Shown: one piece after another, positions 15,647 through 23,431 of the stretch
Layout: each line of letters opens with the position of its first letter
Numbering within the stretch: position 1 is the first letter of the stretch
Origin: Exiguobacterium qingdaonense
GTDB lineage: Bacteria; Bacillota; Bacilli; Exiguobacteriales; Exiguobacteriaceae
Direction of reading: 5' to 3'
DNA: 43,002 nt
Assembly: GCF_018617855.1 (NCBI RefSeq)
Contig: NZ_JACSKY010000015.1
Span: 1-43,002 of the forward strand
Notes under the pieces: generated by a model
Told to the model about the DNA's origin: nothing
Database searches by the model: none
The model's input: the letters and a program-made list of their open reading frames with translations, nothing else
Translations under genes and position numbers: made by a program

Positions 15647-17872
15647 TTATAACGATTTGTATCCAAGGAAGTACGGGCTCCACATCGGGTCGTGCACCGA
15701 GTTGATTTGAAGCATCTCGCCCCCGGCATGGATGAAGAACTCGTCATCGAGCATGATGCCGATATGGGACGGGCCGGATTTGTACGTCCCGGCGAAGAAG
15801 ATGATGTCCCCGCGACGGGCACTCGTGATGCCCGTCCGTTTGTTCTTGAAATGTCCGCTATACCAATAGCCCGACACGTTCGTGCGACCACCTACTTTGC
15901 CGGCCTGGTTCGTCGCATAGTGGATGAGACCGGAACAGTCGAACCCACCGTTCAGCGGGGACTGCGAGCCCCACGTGTACGGCGTCCCGAGATGTTTCAC
16001 GGCGGCGTTGATCAGACGCTCCTTTTGCGAGTTGTCCCGTTTCTTCAACAAGGCGTCCTGCTTGATGCGGATGTCCTTCGTCTTGACGTAGACGGGGCGC
16101 CAGTCGTACTGGATGAGATACGAGTCGCCACTCTTCCCGCGCGGGTAGATGCGACGTCCGGCATCGAGATAGCCGATCGGACGGGTGTCGTTCGGATTGG
16201 CATAGAACGGTGTCTTCTTCGTCGTCCCGTAGTGGGCTGCCGTATAGACGCTCGCCGGTTGGATCGCCTTCGGTTTCGTCTCGGCGATATACGGGTTCAA
16301 CACGTAGACGCGTTTCCCGGACGGAAGGCGGACGTGCCAGAAGTCGGCATCGATCGAGCGGAGCCCGACGAGTTTCGTCCCACGCGGCAACGTGCCGGCC
16401 GGACGACCGTACGCGACGTCAGCCGAGAAGTAAGGCGTGCCGTTGAACTGCGTATAGAAGACCGTGCCCGCCTTTGGTTTCGCGGTCGGTTTCGAGACGG
16501 CGAGGTAGCCGGTCGCGACGTAGCGATACGTCCCGTTCAGACGGATGCGCGTGTAATAGCCGCTCGTCCCGTACGTTTCGACGACCTGTCCGCGTTTCAA
16601 GGAACCGACTTGTTTCACGACGGACGTCGAGGCGTACACTTCGACCTCGTCATAGCGACTGTAACGCGTCCCCGTCGACTCGAAGCGTGGCGGCTTTTTC
16701 GTGCTCGTCACGCTCGTCGGGATGAAGTAGTAGTTGCCTTTCGTGAAGATGCGGGTATAGCCGCCCTTCGTCCCGTAAATGCTGACGAGTTGTCCGCGCT
16801 TCAGGCTAAGGGACGTCTTTGAGGACAGGATCGTCCGGGCATAGATCGGCGTGTTCTTCGTGATATACCGTTGCCCCGTCTTTAGCGGCGCTGGTTTCGT
16901 CTTACCGAGCGATGTCGTCTCGACGAAGAAGAACTGACCGCGCGTGAAGATGCGTGTGAAGTCGCCATCCGTCCCGTAAATGCTGACGAGCTGGCTTCGT
17001 TTGAGTGAACCGACGACTTGTTTCTTGTCCGTGTCCTGATAGATGTCAATCGCAGCGAGCGCGTAGCGGCTGCCCGTCTTCTTATAGTACGGCATCGTGT
17101 CTGCGAGTGCGTCGCGTTTCATGTAGACGTAGGCCCCGTCCTTGAAGAGGCGGGCCATGTCCCCGATGGTGCCATAGATGCTCGTCTCGTCACCACGGAC
17201 GAGGGAGCCGGTGGTCTTGCCGGACGCATCGGTGTAAGGAGATGTCGTCAAGACGAACTGGGTGCCCGTCTTGAGCGGACGTGTGCTCGTCGAATCGAGG
17301 GCGACATAGCCGAAGCCGTCCGCCGTCACGATCTGAAGCATCGAATCGACCAATAGTCCCTCGAGCGTCTGTCCGGTCTCGAGCTCGGTGACCTTGTCCC
17401 CATCCGGAGCGGATAGGACGATTGCGCCTGCTTTCGCGTAGCGGGTCACCAAATCCGGCGCCGTCTCGCCGAGCGCGTCACGGGCGACATACGTTCCGTC
17501 CAATGTGAGGAGGAGCGCACCCCCGAGGTCAAAAACGTCGATGACCGTCCCAACTGCGAGTGTCGCGACCGGGTTGCCGAAAGCGTCTAGCGCACCCGTC
17601 TCCGTCTGGACATAGCGTGTGACGGCGTGCACCAAGGCGTCATTTCGGACGAATCCGTCTTTCGCGTCGAGCGTGACGGACGTATGCGTCTCGGTCATGT
17701 CATGGACCTCGACCCGTCTCGGCTCATCCGTGACGAGTAGAATGCTTGATTCCTCCGGGTCGGCATAGAGGGTCGTGCCGATAGGGAGCATGGCGTTTGA
17801 TTCGGTCGCCTGTGCGGTCAGTGTCCAACAGAAGGTAAGGAGTAAGAGTAAACTGAAGATTCGTTTCAACAT
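15647..17872 (-). CDS. Secreted NlpC/P60 peptidoglycan endopeptidase with about nine SH3-like repeats
   Basis: A signal peptide (MLKRIFSLLLLLTFCWTLTAQA) is followed by roughly nine SH3b-like wall-binding repeats of about 65 residues. Repeats 4-8 share a SLKRGQLVSIYGT(D/K)G core. The C-terminal NlpC/P60 domain has the catalytic Cys in FDCSGL (near residue 646) and His residues in PSHIGI and FFIHAGG. It should cleave D-Glu-gamma-linked stem peptides in the wall. The start is the ATG at 17872 rather than the GTG at 17878, because GAGGTG overlaps the latter; spacing is short either way. Nine SH3 repeats is many for this family, which usually has one to four. Confidence 0.88.
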   Translation of the reverse strand: MLKRIFSLLLLLTFCWTLTAQATESNAMLPIGTTLYADPEESSILLVTDEPRRVEVHDMTETHTSVTLDAKDGFVRNDALVHAVTRYVQTETGALDAFGNPVATLAVGTVIDVFDLGGALLLTLDGTYVARDALGETAPDLVTRYAKAGAIVLSAPDGDKVTELETGQTLEGLLVDSMLQIVTADGFGYVALDSTSTRPLKTGTQFVLTTSPYTDASGKTTGSLVRGDETSIYGTIGDMARLFKDGAYVYMKRDALADTMPYYKKTGSRYALAAIDIYQDTDKKQVVGSLKRSQLVSIYGTDGDFTRIFTRGQFFFVETTSLGKTKPAPLKTGQRYITKNTPIYARTILSSKTSLSLKRGQLVSIYGTKGGYTRIFTKGNYYFIPTSVTSTKKPPRFESTGTRYSRYDEVEVYASTSVVKQVGSLKRGQVVETYGTSGYYTRIRLNGTYRYVATGYLAVSKPTAKPKAGTVFYTQFNGTPYFSADVAYGRPAGTLPRGTKLVGLRSIDADFWHVRLPSGKRVYVLNPYIAETKPKAIQPASVYTAAHYGTTKKTPFYANPNDTRPIGYLDAGRRIYPRGKSGDSYLIQYDWRPVYVKTKDIRIKQDALLKKRDNSQKERLINAAVKHLGTPYTWGSQSPLNGGFDCSGLIHYATNQAGKVGGRTNVSGYWYSGHFKNKRTGITSARRGDIIFFAGTYKSGPSHIGIMLDDEFFIHAGGEMLQINSVHDPMWSPYFLGYKSL

Positions 17873-18008
17873 TTCCACCTCGATTCATGAAATTTACAAT
17901 TTTTAGTATATCGATTATTGATGCGAAAAAGGTTGCATATTTCGATAAAAGGGAAATGATTGAATGATTCGACGTGCGACATTCCACTCGTTCGCTGTTC
18001 GTCATCTG

Positions 18009-18017
18009 TGCTATGAT
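18009..18017 (+). promoter_or_regulatory. Extended -10 promoter element
   Basis: TGCTATGAT is a TGnTATGAT extended -10, 25 nt before the NTF2-like gene at 18042. No good -35 is seen, which is usual for this promoter class. Confidence 0.4.
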
Positions 18018-18041
18018 GGACGGGGAAAGGAAGGGACAACT

Positions 18042-18416
18042 ATGGAGACACTCAACATGAAACAACTTTCTGACGACCGGTCGGCCCATCAGGTGGCCGG
18101 CGACCTCGACGCGATGCGGGCGCTCATGCACGACTCGTTCCGATATGTCGATTCGAGCGGGCGTCAGTTCGATAAAGAGACGTTCTTGGACCAGTTCGTC
18201 GACCCGACGGCGATTCAATGGATCGCGCAGGAGACCGTGACGTTCGACGAGACGGTACGCGGCGACATCGCCATCGTCCAACTGTTGCTCGAGGAGAAGT
18301 TCATCCTCGGTACGAACGCCTACGAAGGTCGCTTCTGGATGCTTCATCTCTACGTGAAAGAGGATGGCGTCTGGTTATGGCAAGGCGGACAAGCGACGAT
18401 GATCAACGAAGGATAA
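18042..18416 (+). CDS. NTF2-like (DUF4440/SnoaL fold) protein (124 aa)
   Basis: The start is the ATG at 18042 after AAGGAAGGGA; the open frame upstream has no support. The product shows the NTF2-like pattern: a helix LDAMRALMHDSFRYVDSSG, then KETFLDQF, then paired strands IAIVQLLLEE and FWMLHLYVKEDGVWLWQGGQA. The Trp-rich C-terminal strand is typical of DUF4440. The role is unknown. It is probably a single-gene unit between the extended -10 and the terminator. Confidence 0.7.
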   Translation: METLNMKQLSDDRSAHQVAGDLDAMRALMHDSFRYVDSSGRQFDKETFLDQFVDPTAIQWIAQETVTFDETVRGDIAIVQLLLEEKFILGTNAYEGRFWMLHLYVKEDGVWLWQGGQATMINEG

Positions 18417-18426
18417 GCCAGTTTCA

Positions 18427-18456
18427 GACATTCCGAACCAGCGGAGTGTCTTTTTT
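18427..18456 (+). terminator. Intrinsic terminator
   Basis: GACATTCCG pairs with CGGAGTGTC (one G-U pair), loop AACCAG, then six Ts. Confidence 0.8.
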
Positions 18457-18486
18457 GTGAAATAAGACAATGTGATTTTCAAAAAA

Positions 18487-18540
18487 ATGTACCTAATTTA
18501 GAAAAATTATGTACCTTTTCAAGATTGGCTTGTATATAAT
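18487..18540 (+). promoter_or_regulatory. Promoter with paired direct repeats before the Ig-domain protein gene
   Basis: TATAAT (18535-18540) is a consensus -10 without a good -35. Upstream, ATGTACCT occurs twice, at 18487-18494 and 18509-18516, start to start 22 bp (two helical turns). The second copy covers where the -35 would lie. This fits an activator-dependent promoter; the regulator is unknown. Confidence 0.5.
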
Positions 18541-18586
18541 ATTTTTGTAAACGATTGTCATTATTCATTAGGAGGACTTATTTAGC

Positions 18587-19897
18587 ATGAAGCAACCGAA
18601 GTATGCAGCTCTTTTTTTAGCGACTACGCTCGCATTCGGAGGAATCGTTCCTTCAACAGTCGTCAACGCGGAGACGGTCGAAGACGTCACTGCACCTGAC
18701 GCCCCTGTATTATCAGCACCACTCCACACGTCGAACGCACTCACGATCACGGGTGAAGTCGCGGCGAAAGCGGAGATCATGATCAACGGCAAGACGTACG
18801 TCCGTACGATCTTAGAAGGTGGCGAGGCCGTCTTCAAGATGTCCCCGCAGTCGGTCGGGAAAGTGATTGATGTCCGTCTCGTCGACGCGAGCGGTAACAT
18901 CAGTGAGACGACGCGTGCGATCGTCGCAGAAGACCCGGAAGCACGTCCTGATGCACCGGTCATCAAACCGTTGACGGAGACGTCGCGCGAAGTGCGTGTC
19001 GTCGGGGAGCCGGGACAATACGTCGAGCTCACGATCGGCGACAAGACGTATAAAGGGAAGTTCGATGCGAACGGTCTCTATCGTCGTGGGATTGTAGCTC
19101 AACCTGCTTACTCGTGGCTCTCAGCGAAGACGGTCACGAGGAAAGGTGCGACGAGCGATTTGTCAAAACGTAGCGTCTACAAAGACCGTTACGCACCGAA
19201 GCCAGCAAGATTGACGAAATCGGTGACGGCATCGATGCGTGGCGTGTTCGGAAAAGCTGAACCATATTCGACGGCTATCGTCACAATCGGCAGCAAAACG
19301 TACACGGCACCGGTCATGTCACACGGTGGATTCATCGTCCCGATCCCTGCTCAAAAGATGGGACAGAAGATGTCACTCGTCATCCGTGACGGCGCAGGCA
19401 ACGTCAGTAAGCCAAAAGCGATCACAGTGCAACACGCACTCTATCACAACTTCCATCGTGTCTATATTGAAGGCATGAAGTTGACGCTCCATAAAGAAGC
19501 ATTCCGTTCAAGTGGTGACACGCGCTACGCCGAGACATTCGCACCGGCCTTTCTCGGTCATCCATCTAAATCAAACCTGAACTTCCTGCTCAACTACTTT
19601 GCGGAAGATGGGGAAATCGCAGGGTTTGAGAAGATGACACTCCGCGTTGGGCGCGCGACATACTCACAAAATATCTCAGAAGATGATGTGATGTACGAAA
19701 TGTATGATGACGGTTCGATTGAAGAGTCATTCCTATTCGACCCGAGCACGAAACTCATCAACTTCGTCGACAAGTACGTCCGTCCGGAAAATCGGATCGT
19801 CGTCACAATCGAAGGTAGCGAATACGATGTAGAGTTTAAGTTAGCAGGTGCGGAAAAACGCGCATTCATCCAATCGCTTCAATACGCAGGATACTAA
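18587..19897 (+). CDS. Secreted protein with bacterial Ig-like (Big_6 type) domains (436 aa)
   Basis: A signal peptide (cut near VVNAETVED) is followed by three Ig-like domains: about residues 32-115 (ending VRLVDASGNISETT), 120-200, and 205-280 (MSLVIRDGAGNVSKP). Each has the (D/G)xxGNxS loop of Big_6 modules. The C-terminal ~150 residues (acidic, DDVMYEMYDDGSIEESF) match nothing I know. No sortase motif, SLH or membrane anchor is seen, so it is released or held by the Ig domains. AGGAGG sits 11 nt before the ATG. The same Ig module occurs at the end of the subtilase downstream. Confidence 0.8.
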   Translation: MKQPKYAALFLATTLAFGGIVPSTVVNAETVEDVTAPDAPVLSAPLHTSNALTITGEVAAKAEIMINGKTYVRTILEGGEAVFKMSPQSVGKVIDVRLVDASGNISETTRAIVAEDPEARPDAPVIKPLTETSREVRVVGEPGQYVELTIGDKTYKGKFDANGLYRRGIVAQPAYSWLSAKTVTRKGATSDLSKRSVYKDRYAPKPARLTKSVTASMRGVFGKAEPYSTAIVTIGSKTYTAPVMSHGGFIVPIPAQKMGQKMSLVIRDGAGNVSKPKAITVQHALYHNFHRVYIEGMKLTLHKEAFRSSGDTRYAETFAPAFLGHPSKSNLNFLLNYFAEDGEIAGFEKMTLRVGRATYSQNISEDDVMYEMYDDGSIEESFLFDPSTKLINFVDKYVRPENRIVVTIEGSEYDVEFKLAGAEKRAFIQSLQYAGY

Positions 19898-19903
19898 TTG
19901 AGG

Positions 19904-19930
19904 GACCGGTGGAGACACCGGTCTTTTATA
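19904..19930 (+). terminator. Intrinsic terminator
   Basis: GACCGGTG (19904-19911) pairs with CACCGGTC (19916-19923), loop GAGA, followed by TTTTATAT. Confidence 0.75.
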
Positions 19931-19981
19931 TGCGAAGAGCTACCCCCTTAATAGGATGAGAGACGATTCGACGAACGGTTT

Positions 19982-20021
19982 GAAACATCGTCGAAACATT
20001 TTTGTTACATTTTTGAAACAT
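19982..20021 (+). repeat. Four helically phased 7-bp boxes upstream of the subtilase gene
   Basis: GAAACAT at 19982-19988, 19993-19999 and 20015-20021, and GTTACAT at 20004-20010, lie in the same orientation with starts exactly 11 bp apart. The array ends 65 bp before the subtilase ATG. Four direct repeats at one-turn spacing are the usual layout for response regulators of the OmpR/PhoB class (for example PhoP). The regulator is not identified and the boxes do not match the PhoP consensus well. Confidence 0.7.
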
Positions 20022-20086
20022 GAACCGATAAATACCGTAGAACGATGTGGGGCACATGCTCCAACACATATGAAAGAGGGGAAAAC

Positions 20087-22717
20087 ATGAAAGCACGATT
20101 CAAGCAGTTCGTGGCGATGGTGACGGTTCTCGTCCTCGTCCTCTCGTTCCTGCCGCCAGCACTCGCTGACAGCGGAGACGGGATGACCAATGCCACATTA
20201 CTCACTCCGGGGGAAGCGGTCGAGTTCACGACCGATACGGACCCGGTCAACACGTATTGGTTCAAGATGGAACGAGAAACGTCCGCGATGACACATATGG
20301 AAGTCACGTTCGAATCTTCGAAGCTCGCGAACATCAGCATCTACCCGAGCACCGACATGGCGGCGAAGGATGAGACGTTCGATCGCTACCGGGCTAGTGC
20401 TTCTCCGGACGCCGAGACGTCAGTCGCAAAAATCCACTTCCCATATGCATGGGAAGGTCCATATTACATCAAAGTGGAATACATGCCACTCGAGACAATC
20501 GATGAAGAGGGCGCGGTAATTCCACCGACGGCAGCAGATGTCTCACTTGGTTATAAATCAGTGAAACTCCCAGTAAAGTATGAAGAAGGAAACGGAACGA
20601 TGTGTCCGGTCGAATCGTTGCTCCCGATGCCAGAAGACGGCGGGTTGCTCGATATGATTCGTCGCCTGCAAGAAGAGATCCTTGGTGGGTCGAAAGAAGG
20701 ACGTCAGTTGGAGGCACTTTACTACAAGTCGTCCCCGTACCTCGTCCGTAAGTTGGCATTCGACAAACAGAAACGCCAAGAGGCGTTGACGGACCTTCAG
20801 ACGTTACGTCCGCTCATCACGTCAATCGTCAACAAAGAAAGTCACACCATCACGAAAAATGAAGCGGCTGCGATCAACCGCATGCACGCCTTGGTCAAAT
20901 CAAGCGTACCGAGCGGAATCAAGTCGGATGTCAATGACTTGGCTTCATCGGTCGATATGACACGCCTTGCCGGTTCAACGGTGGAAGACGTGTTCGCACA
21001 GATTGGAATGGAACTTCAAACGGTGGATACACCGCGTTATATCGTCAAATACAAATCACAACCATCGACATCGATCGGCAAGATGAACGCGATGACGGAT
21101 GTATCGGCAGAGCGTATCTCGATCGGTCGTCCGGGAGACTATTTCGCGCTCGTTGACGTCGAGTCGGCAAACACGAAGATGCAAGCAAAAGCAAAAGCGA
21201 CGTTGAGTGCCGATTCAAACGTCGAATTCATCGAGCCAGTTCAGACGTACAAAGCGTTTGCGACAGATTCGAACTATGAGTATCAATGGGCAATCAATGA
21301 AAAATCAGTCCTCCAACCGATGAAGTATGCGGGTGTCGGGCTAGAAGGCTATGAGGCACTCCGCCTTCCAGGTCGTTCGATCAAGGTAGCCGTACTCGAC
21401 ACAGGCGTGGATGATCGTCTACTCGACTTTAAAGGAAAAGTCGATGTCGCGAACGGGAAAGACTTCACAGACCCGAACGGAGATGGAAGCTCTCGCGATG
21501 AGAACGGTCACGGGACGCACGTGGCAGGTGTCATCGGGGCAGTACGAGACAACGGTGTCTCGATGCGCGGGATGGTACCGAATGTATCAATCCTCCCGGT
21601 CAAAGTGCTCGGAGCAGACGGGACGGGTGATACGGATCAAATCGCACTCGGAATCAAATATGCGGTCGATGCTGGAGCAAAAGTCATCAACATGAGTCTC
21701 GGTGGCAGCGAAAGTCGTACGATCGGTTACATGTTGAAGTATGCTTATGACCGCGGTGTCGTCGTCGTTGCGGCGACGGGGAACGAAAGTGAACCGGAAG
21801 TATCTTATCCGGCCTCTTCGAAGTATACGATCTCGGTCGGAGCGACGAATTCGCTCGGAATCGTCGCAGATTACTCGAATTTCGGATACGGCGTCGATGT
21901 CGTGGCACCAGGTTCGAAAATCGCGAGCCTTGTCCCAGATGGGAATGTCGTTTATTTGGACGGCACGAGCATGGCGACACCACACGTCGCTGGCGTCGTG
22001 GCCCTCTTGAAATCACAGCACCCGACCCTCTCGGTCGAGTCGATCCGTGCGCTCTTGCAACGGACGGCTGACCCGGTCGCCTTCTCAGGCGGAGATGTGC
22101 CTGAAGTACCGGTGGATGAGGAAGATGAGTGGGCATATGAAGACATGAGTGTCGAGTTTTCGTTACCAGTGGCGTATTACGATGTGTTAGGCGGCTTCGG
22201 GAAGGTGAACCTTCACCACGCCGAGTCGATGCTCAAACTGAATGCCTCTGGCGCGAGAGCACAGGACAACGCCACGGCGTTCAAGGCGAAAGTCGCGTCG
22301 GGGACAAGTGTGCGCGTGTACAAAGGAGAGAAGTTGATCGGACGTGGCACGTCGAAACAGACAATGGCCGCCTTCTCGATTCAACCGCAAAAAGCAGGGA
22401 CGCTCCTTCGCGTCGTCTATACGAACGGGAAGTATGAAACGAGCGAACGCGTCATCGTGAAAGCCGGCACACGTCCGGGGCAACCGAAAGTGAACACGCT
22501 CCGTTCTGGCGCGAAGTCGGTCACGGGTCGCGGTGACGCCGGGATGCGTGTCGTCGTCCGCAACAGCAAGTATCAGTTGCTAGGACGCGGGACGGTCCTT
22601 CCGAACGGCACGTTCTCTGTGAAGACACGTGCGCTCAAAAAGAGTGAGACGATCAACGTCCACATCGAGGACTTGAAAGGTCGCCCAGGCAAGATGACGA
22701 AGACGACCGTACGATAA
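20087..22717 (+). CDS. Secreted subtilisin-like serine protease with PPC-like and Ig-like domains (876 aa)
   Basis: The start is the ATG at 20087 after GAAAGAGGGG. Layout: signal peptide (about 1-25); PPC-like beta domain (about 28-140); a region of unknown role; a propeptide/inhibitor-like segment (about 320-400, RYIVKYKSQPS to NVEFIEPVQTYKA); the S8 protease domain with Asp438 (VAVLDTGVD), His475 (GHGTHVAGV), oxyanion Asn566 (ATGNES) and Ser628 (GTSMATPHVAG); then two Ig-like repeats to the end. All catalytic residues are present, so it should be active outside the cell, perhaps processing surface proteins from neighbouring genes. No wall anchor is seen. Confidence 0.92.
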   Translation: MKARFKQFVAMVTVLVLVLSFLPPALADSGDGMTNATLLTPGEAVEFTTDTDPVNTYWFKMERETSAMTHMEVTFESSKLANISIYPSTDMAAKDETFDRYRASASPDAETSVAKIHFPYAWEGPYYIKVEYMPLETIDEEGAVIPPTAADVSLGYKSVKLPVKYEEGNGTMCPVESLLPMPEDGGLLDMIRRLQEEILGGSKEGRQLEALYYKSSPYLVRKLAFDKQKRQEALTDLQTLRPLITSIVNKESHTITKNEAAAINRMHALVKSSVPSGIKSDVNDLASSVDMTRLAGSTVEDVFAQIGMELQTVDTPRYIVKYKSQPSTSIGKMNAMTDVSAERISIGRPGDYFALVDVESANTKMQAKAKATLSADSNVEFIEPVQTYKAFATDSNYEYQWAINEKSVLQPMKYAGVGLEGYEALRLPGRSIKVAVLDTGVDDRLLDFKGKVDVANGKDFTDPNGDGSSRDENGHGTHVAGVIGAVRDNGVSMRGMVPNVSILPVKVLGADGTGDTDQIALGIKYAVDAGAKVINMSLGGSESRTIGYMLKYAYDRGVVVVAATGNESEPEVSYPASSKYTISVGATNSLGIVADYSNFGYGVDVVAPGSKIASLVPDGNVVYLDGTSMATPHVAGVVALLKSQHPTLSVESIRALLQRTADPVAFSGGDVPEVPVDEEDEWAYEDMSVEFSLPVAYYDVLGGFGKVNLHHAESMLKLNASGARAQDNATAFKAKVASGTSVRVYKGEKLIGRGTSKQTMAAFSIQPQKAGTLLRVVYTNGKYETSERVIVKAGTRPGQPKVNTLRSGAKSVTGRGDAGMRVVVRNSKYQLLGRGTVLPNGTFSVKTRALKKSETINVHIEDLKGRPGKMTKTTVR

Positions 22718-22733
22718 TCATCATGATGGAAGA

Positions 22734-22771
22734 GACGGGTATACCGAGTGATCGGGGTACCCGTCTTTTTG
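22734..22771 (+). terminator. Intrinsic terminator of the subtilase gene
   Basis: GACGGGTATACC pairs with GGGGTACCCGTC (two mismatches near the loop), followed by five Ts. Confidence 0.8.
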
Positions 22772-23190
22772 TCGTTCACTAAGGGAGAGGTCATGCTCGG
22801 TCGACGAGAGACGGAGCGGATTTGCTCCGTAATCGGCGCTAGGCATAAAGTCCTTCCGAGTAGGCAAAACCTGAACGAGATTGTAGCGAACCAGTAGTTG
22901 GAATGTCGGACACGATTATGGATATGTTTGGTTTTGTGAAAGAGGTCAATGATTTTATGAGTTGGAAATATGTATGGTTAAGTTTGGTCTTTCAAATTCA
23001 TCACTGTAAATTAAATGTTATAGGTAATTAATGGTATAAAAATGGTTTTCAACGAGTATTTTAGCTTAAATCGCATAAAATCAACAAAAATCGACCCGTT
23101 TCGACATTTCCAAAATAGGTAAATCAATAAATGAATTAAACTAAAATCTCCAAAATTCAAAAACGTTACCATTTTTGCGAAAAAAAACGC
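22772..23190. other. Intergenic region with a structured GC-rich part and an AT-rich part
   Basis: 22772-22900 is GC-rich and can fold (ACGGAGC and GCTCCGT form a stem near 22814-22833), but it matches no RNA family I know. At 22918-23031 a 37-codon frame (opening MDMFGFVKEVNDFMSWKYVW) has no ribosome binding site. It looks like a gene remnant, perhaps the amino end of a sodium:amino-acid symporter; this is a weak guess. 23031-23190 is very AT-rich with A and T tracts, as expected upstream of a strong S-layer promoter. No intact gene is seen. Confidence 0.4.
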
Positions 23191-23219
23191 TTGTGTCGCT
23201 TGGAAGGGTTATGTATATT
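23191..23219 (+). promoter_or_regulatory. Sigma-A promoter for the S-layer-like gene
   Basis: TTGTGT (23191-23196), a 17-nt spacer, then TATATT (23214-23219), directly downstream of AT-rich sequence that could act as an UP element. Confidence 0.65.
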
Positions 23220-23431
23220 ATGGATGTAAGGTTTTCCAAGAACAGTCTTGGTAATTTGTGCAAGATGATTCTTGAAAAGACTTCTACCGGGGGAGAACGC
23301 CCGGTCTACAGAAGAGTCGGTTACATAATCATTCGTACTTTATTCATTGTTATGGATACATGACTCCGAACGAGATCGGTTGGGCAAGGACGGTAGAAAA
23401 ACCTATCTACCTAAGGGAGGATTTTCATCAG
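23220..23431 (+). other. Long 5' leader of the S-layer-like mRNA
   Basis: About 205 nt separate the predicted transcription start from the ATG at 23432. The leader can form hairpins, the clearest being ACCGGG near 23287 against CCCGGT near 23302. AAGGGAGG lies 11 nt before the start codon. Long stable leaders are common on S-layer mRNAs. I see no known riboswitch core in it. Confidence 0.5.

Noticed and set aside
15692-16822. 376-codon open frame on the plus strand opposite the NlpC/P60 gene
   Set aside because: Arg/Val/Asp-rich shadow translation from repeat codon bias; the minus-strand frame has a signal peptide, SH3 repeats and a catalytic domain.
22785-22900. Considered as a second c-di-GMP riboswitch because of AGGCAAAACC
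   Set aside because: The GACGCAAAGC and GGGCC core elements are absent.
23220-23431. S-layer leader considered as a riboswitch, including c-di-GMP classes
   Set aside because: No recognisable aptamer core; only simple hairpins are seen.
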